The position numbers and the translations under genes are program-made. Shown one piece after another: positions 61,667 to 64,000 of a stretch of DNA of 64,000 nt (positions are counted from its first letter, which is position 1; the number at the start of each line of letters is the position of its first letter). Under the pieces are notes generated by a model. That model saw only the letters and a program-made list of their open reading frames with translations. It did no database searches and was not told the origin of the DNA. This stretch comes from Sphingomonas sp. Leaf9. Lineage in GTDB: Bacteria > Pseudomonadota > Alphaproteobacteria > Sphingomonadales > Sphingomonadaceae. The stretch is taken from assembly GCF_001421355.1 (NCBI RefSeq), contig NZ_LMKC01000005.1, positions 197,001 to 261,000 on the forward strand. Direction: 5' to 3'.

Positions 61667-64000
61667 ATGCGGGGGAATGGGATCGCACGTTGGCTGGCGG
61701 GTACGGGGCTGGCAGGCACGGGCATGATGGCGATGGTGGGCAGCGCGCTGGCGCAGGACCTGCCGACGACCCCGCCGGGCGCGGACGCATCGGACGAAAT
61801 CGTCGTGCTGGGATCGCGCATCCCCCGCGTGCAGAAGGAAGGCCCGGCACCGGTCACCGTCGTCACGTCCGAAGACATATTGAAGGGCGGTTTCCTCAGC
61901 GTCCCCGACGTGCTGCGCAGCCTGACCCAGAATAGCGGTGAGACGCAGGGCCAGCAGAGCGCCTCGGGCGCCAGCTTCAGCCCCGGCGCGCAACAGGTCG
62001 ACCTGCGCGGCCTTGGTCCCAATCACACGCTGGTGCTGGTCAACGGGCGCCGCATCGCCGATTTCCCGCTGCCGTTTCAGGGCAACAGCAACTTCACCGA
62101 TATCTCGAACATCCCCGTCGGCCTGATCGAACGGGTCGAGGTGCTGAGCGGCAGCGCGTCGGCCATCTACGGCTCCGACGCGATCGCCGGCGTCGTCAAT
62201 TTCCAGCTGAAGACCAAGCCCGACGGCACCCGCATCGACCTGCGCTACAGCGACACCGAACATGGCGGTGGCGAAGCGTACCGGCTGATGGCGACGACCG
62301 GCTGGGAAACCGGCGGCTTCCACGGCGTCGCCGGCATCGAATTGCTGAACCAGCGCCCGCTGTGGCAGTATCAGCGCAAGCGGCAGGATTCGACGGCCGA
62401 CAACCCCACCACCGCGACCCCGCTGGCGCAGCGCACCTTCCTGCGCGCGGACGAAGACGCGAACTATCTCGATCCGGGCCAGGCGACGTGCAGCGCCCTG
62501 TCGTCGCTCAACCAGGGCACGATCTACTACGCCAATCGTCGCCGCTACGGCCAGTTCTGCGGCAGCAATGAATCGGTCGCGTACGGCACGATGATTTCCG
62601 AGCGGAAGGCAGTCACCGCCTATAGCTCGATGGGCTATGACCTGGGCGGCGGCACCGAACTGTTCGCCGACCTGCAATTCAGCTATTCGAAGCTGAAGCT
62701 CTTCCGCCGCTTCAAGAGCTGGTACTATGTCTCGCCCGACGGCAATGAAGAGGGCACCTTCTTCAACCCCAACCTGTCCCCCGACGCGACCGACAGCGGG
62801 TTGCAACTCGACAACTGGACGCGCCAGTTCACGCCGGAGGAAATCGGCGGATTCCAAAACGGCATGACCCGTAATCGGTCGATCACCTTCAACATCACGC
62901 CCGGCATTCGCGGCCAGTTCGGCCGGAACGACAAGTGGAAATACGAGGTGTCGTTCAACCACGCGCAATACACCTCGCGCGTCACCTTCCCCGAAATCGT
63001 CATTTCCAAATCGAACGCGCTGTTCCTTGGGGCACAGCAGGGGGTCGATCCGGCCACCGGCTATGCGATCTTCAACGCCGATGTCCGCCGCCTCTACAAA
63101 CCGCTGACGCCGGAGGAATATCGCTCGATTTCGGTCGATTCGCTCTACAAGCCGCGCTCGTGGACCGACACGCTGGCCGGATCGCTCAACACCACCGACC
63201 TGTTCCAGCTGCCCGCCGGCCCGGTCGGCTTCGCGTTCGTCGCGGAGGCCGGCAAGCAGGGCTACGACCTCAACCCCGATCCGCTGACGCTGACCAACTA
63301 TTATGTCGGGCTGGTCGATTCGGACGGCAGCGGGTCGCGCAGCCGCTGGGGCCTCGGCTATGAATTCCGCGTGCCGGTGCTGTCGTTCCTGCAACTGAGC
63401 ACTGCGGGCCGCTATGACAGCTTCCACATCGCCGGCAATAATTTCGGCCGCTTCACCTATAATATCGGCAGCGAAATCCGCCCGACCCGGCGGTTGTTGC
63501 TGCGCGCCGCCTATGGCACCGGCTTCCGCGCGCCCGACCTCAACTATGTGTTCCGGGGGCCGGGCAACACCCATCCCTCCGCCACCGACTATTATCTCTG
63601 CCGTGTCGAGGAGCCGAACGAGACGATCGGCGATTGCAGCTATTCCGACCAGACGATCATCGCCCGCAAGACCGGCAATCGCCAGCTGCAGCCCGAAACC
63701 TCGACCTCGCTCAACGCCGGGATCGTGTGGCAGCCGTCGAACCGCATCGACCTGTCGGTCGATTATTTCCGGGTGAAGATGAAGGATCAGGTGCGCGACA
63801 TCAGCATCGATTCGGTGCTGCGCGACGAATCACGCTGCCGCACCGGCGGCGGGGCCGATGCGTCGTCGCCGACCTGCCGCGACGCGCTCGCCCGCGTGAT
63901 CCGCTATACCAGCGGGGCGCTTGCCGGACAGCTACAGGCGGTGGCGGTCAATCCGATCAACGTCGCGGAGGAGACCACCGACGGCATCGACATCGCCGCC
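61667..64000 (+). CDS. TonB-dependent outer-membrane receptor (5' part, cut by window end)
   Basis: 778 codons are present and the frame stays open to the last base, so the C-terminal barrel is missing. Signal peptide RWLAGTGLAGTGMMAMVGSALA. A TonB-box-like DEIVVLGSRIPRV is followed by the plug ([60 protein letters not shown] - VVNF). The barrel has AAYGTGFRAPDLNYVFRGPG. GGGGAG lies 7 bp before ATG 61667. It is divergent from the cyanophycinase fusion across a 104-bp gap, suggesting a shared operator and a peptide-type ligand (inference). Confidence 0.93.
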   Translation, partial: MRGNGIARWLAGTGLAGTGMMAMVGSALAQDLPTTPPGADASDEIVVLGSRIPRVQKEGPAPVTVVTSEDILKGGFLSVPDVLRSLTQNSGETQGQQSASGASFSPGAQQVDLRGLGPNHTLVLVNGRRIADFPLPFQGNSNFTDISNIPVGLIERVEVLSGSASAIYGSDAIAGVVNFQLKTKPDGTRIDLRYSDTEHGGGEAYRLMATTGWETGGFHGVAGIELLNQRPLWQYQRKRQDSTADNPTTATPLAQRTFLRADEDANYLDPGQATCSALSSLNQGTIYYANRRRYGQFCGSNESVAYGTMISERKAVTAYSSMGYDLGGGTELFADLQFSYSKLKLFRRFKSWYYVSPDGNEEGTFFNPNLSPDATDSGLQLDNWTRQFTPEEIGGFQNGMTRNRSITFNITPGIRGQFGRNDKWKYEVSFNHAQYTSRVTFPEIVISKSNALFLGAQQGVDPATGYAIFNADVRRLYKPLTPEEYRSISVDSLYKPRSWTDTLAGSLNTTDLFQLPAGPVGFAFVAEAGKQGYDLNPDPLTLTNYYVGLVDSDGSGSRSRWGLGYEFRVPVLSFLQLSTAGRYDSFHIAGNNFGRFTYNIGSEIRPTRRLLLRAAYGTGFRAPDLNYVFRGPGNTHPSATDYYLCRVEEPNETIGDCSYSDQTIIARKTGNRQLQPETSTSLNAGIVWQPSNRIDLSVDYFRVKMKDQVRDISIDSVLRDESRCRTGGGADASSPTCRDALARVIRYTSGALAGQLQAVAVNPINVAEETTDGIDIAA

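Noticed and set aside
61628..63574. 648-codon open frame on the minus strand across the TonB receptor
   Set aside because: It is antisense to a receptor with signal peptide, plug and barrel motifs; no ribosome-binding site or known domain.

Overview
The window is high-GC, gene-dense bacterial chromosome that looks like a sphingomonad (Sphingomonas or a close relative, Alphaproteobacteria). The evidence is the overall protein character, a TonB-dependent receptor of the type abundant in this group, an OhrR/Ohr pair, a globin-type soluble chemoreceptor, an alphaproteobacterial LexA box (GAAC-N7-GAAC), and several families of dispersed palindromic intergenic repeats. No prophage, transposase, plasmid function, rRNA operon or CRISPR array was seen. 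The right edge cuts a TonB receptor gene.

Layout. 0-7.2 kb: tRNA-Arg(CCG), nth and dapB, a small WYL-like protein, a divergent DUF2306 / membrane LytTR-regulator pair, then a compressed run crcB - pseudouridine synthase - PaiB-like - HAD phosphatase - 69-aa membrane protein - ATP12 chaperone. 7.2-9.4 kb: LacI-type regulator and a divergent ohr/ohrR pair with two palindromic operators. 9.4-12.6 kb: radical SAM protein, hemerythrin and DUF4130-UdgX protein, preceded by a candidate LexA box. 12.8-15.1 kb: mocA/xdhC and a ClpP-fold protease. 15.3-18 kb: sdhCDA; sdhB lies 10-13 kb away. 18.1-24.5 kb: globin-coupled chemoreceptor, prmA, phhA, DUF2459, alpha/beta hydrolase, lipoprotein, GDPD. 24.5-28.2 kb: a three-subunit molybdenum hydroxylase (PaoABC-like), followed by sdhB and zapE. 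30.6-41.1 kb: hrpB, aldo/keto reductase, ftsK, a UbiH-type monooxygenase with a MAPEG protein, then a run of NUDIX, Trm112-like, Lon-N and thioredoxin-TPR genes, and tRNA-Gly(GCC). 41.7-49.8 kb: a chemoreceptor and an MHYT-GGDEF-EAL protein, an S9 peptidase, a small secreted protein behind a sigma-54-like promoter, and an aldo/keto reductase.

49.9-64 kb is the most interesting part. Five tightly coupled genes encode AstC-, AstD- and AstA-like enzymes of the arginine succinyltransferase pathway, then a 2-oxoadipate dioxygenase/decarboxylase (HglS) and a D-2-hydroxyglutarate dehydrogenase. AstB is not in the cluster. An exported AstE/aspartoacylase-like hydrolase lies upstream. Convergent to the operon are an Lrp-type regulator and, overlapping it, an exported fusion of cyanophycinase and isoaspartyl peptidase; a TonB-dependent receptor is divergent from the fusion. 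Together these read as a locus for taking up and degrading cyanophycin or other isoaspartyl-linked Arg/Lys peptides. The enzymes would free Asp, Arg and Lys and feed the basic amino acids to 2-oxoglutarate. The enzyme families are recognised from sequence; the integrated pathway is inference.

Many genes overlap by 1-4 bases (ATGA, GTGA, TTGA, TGATG), so translational coupling is common. Where no start or gene is listed, the intergenic space is short or filled by the repeats described below.
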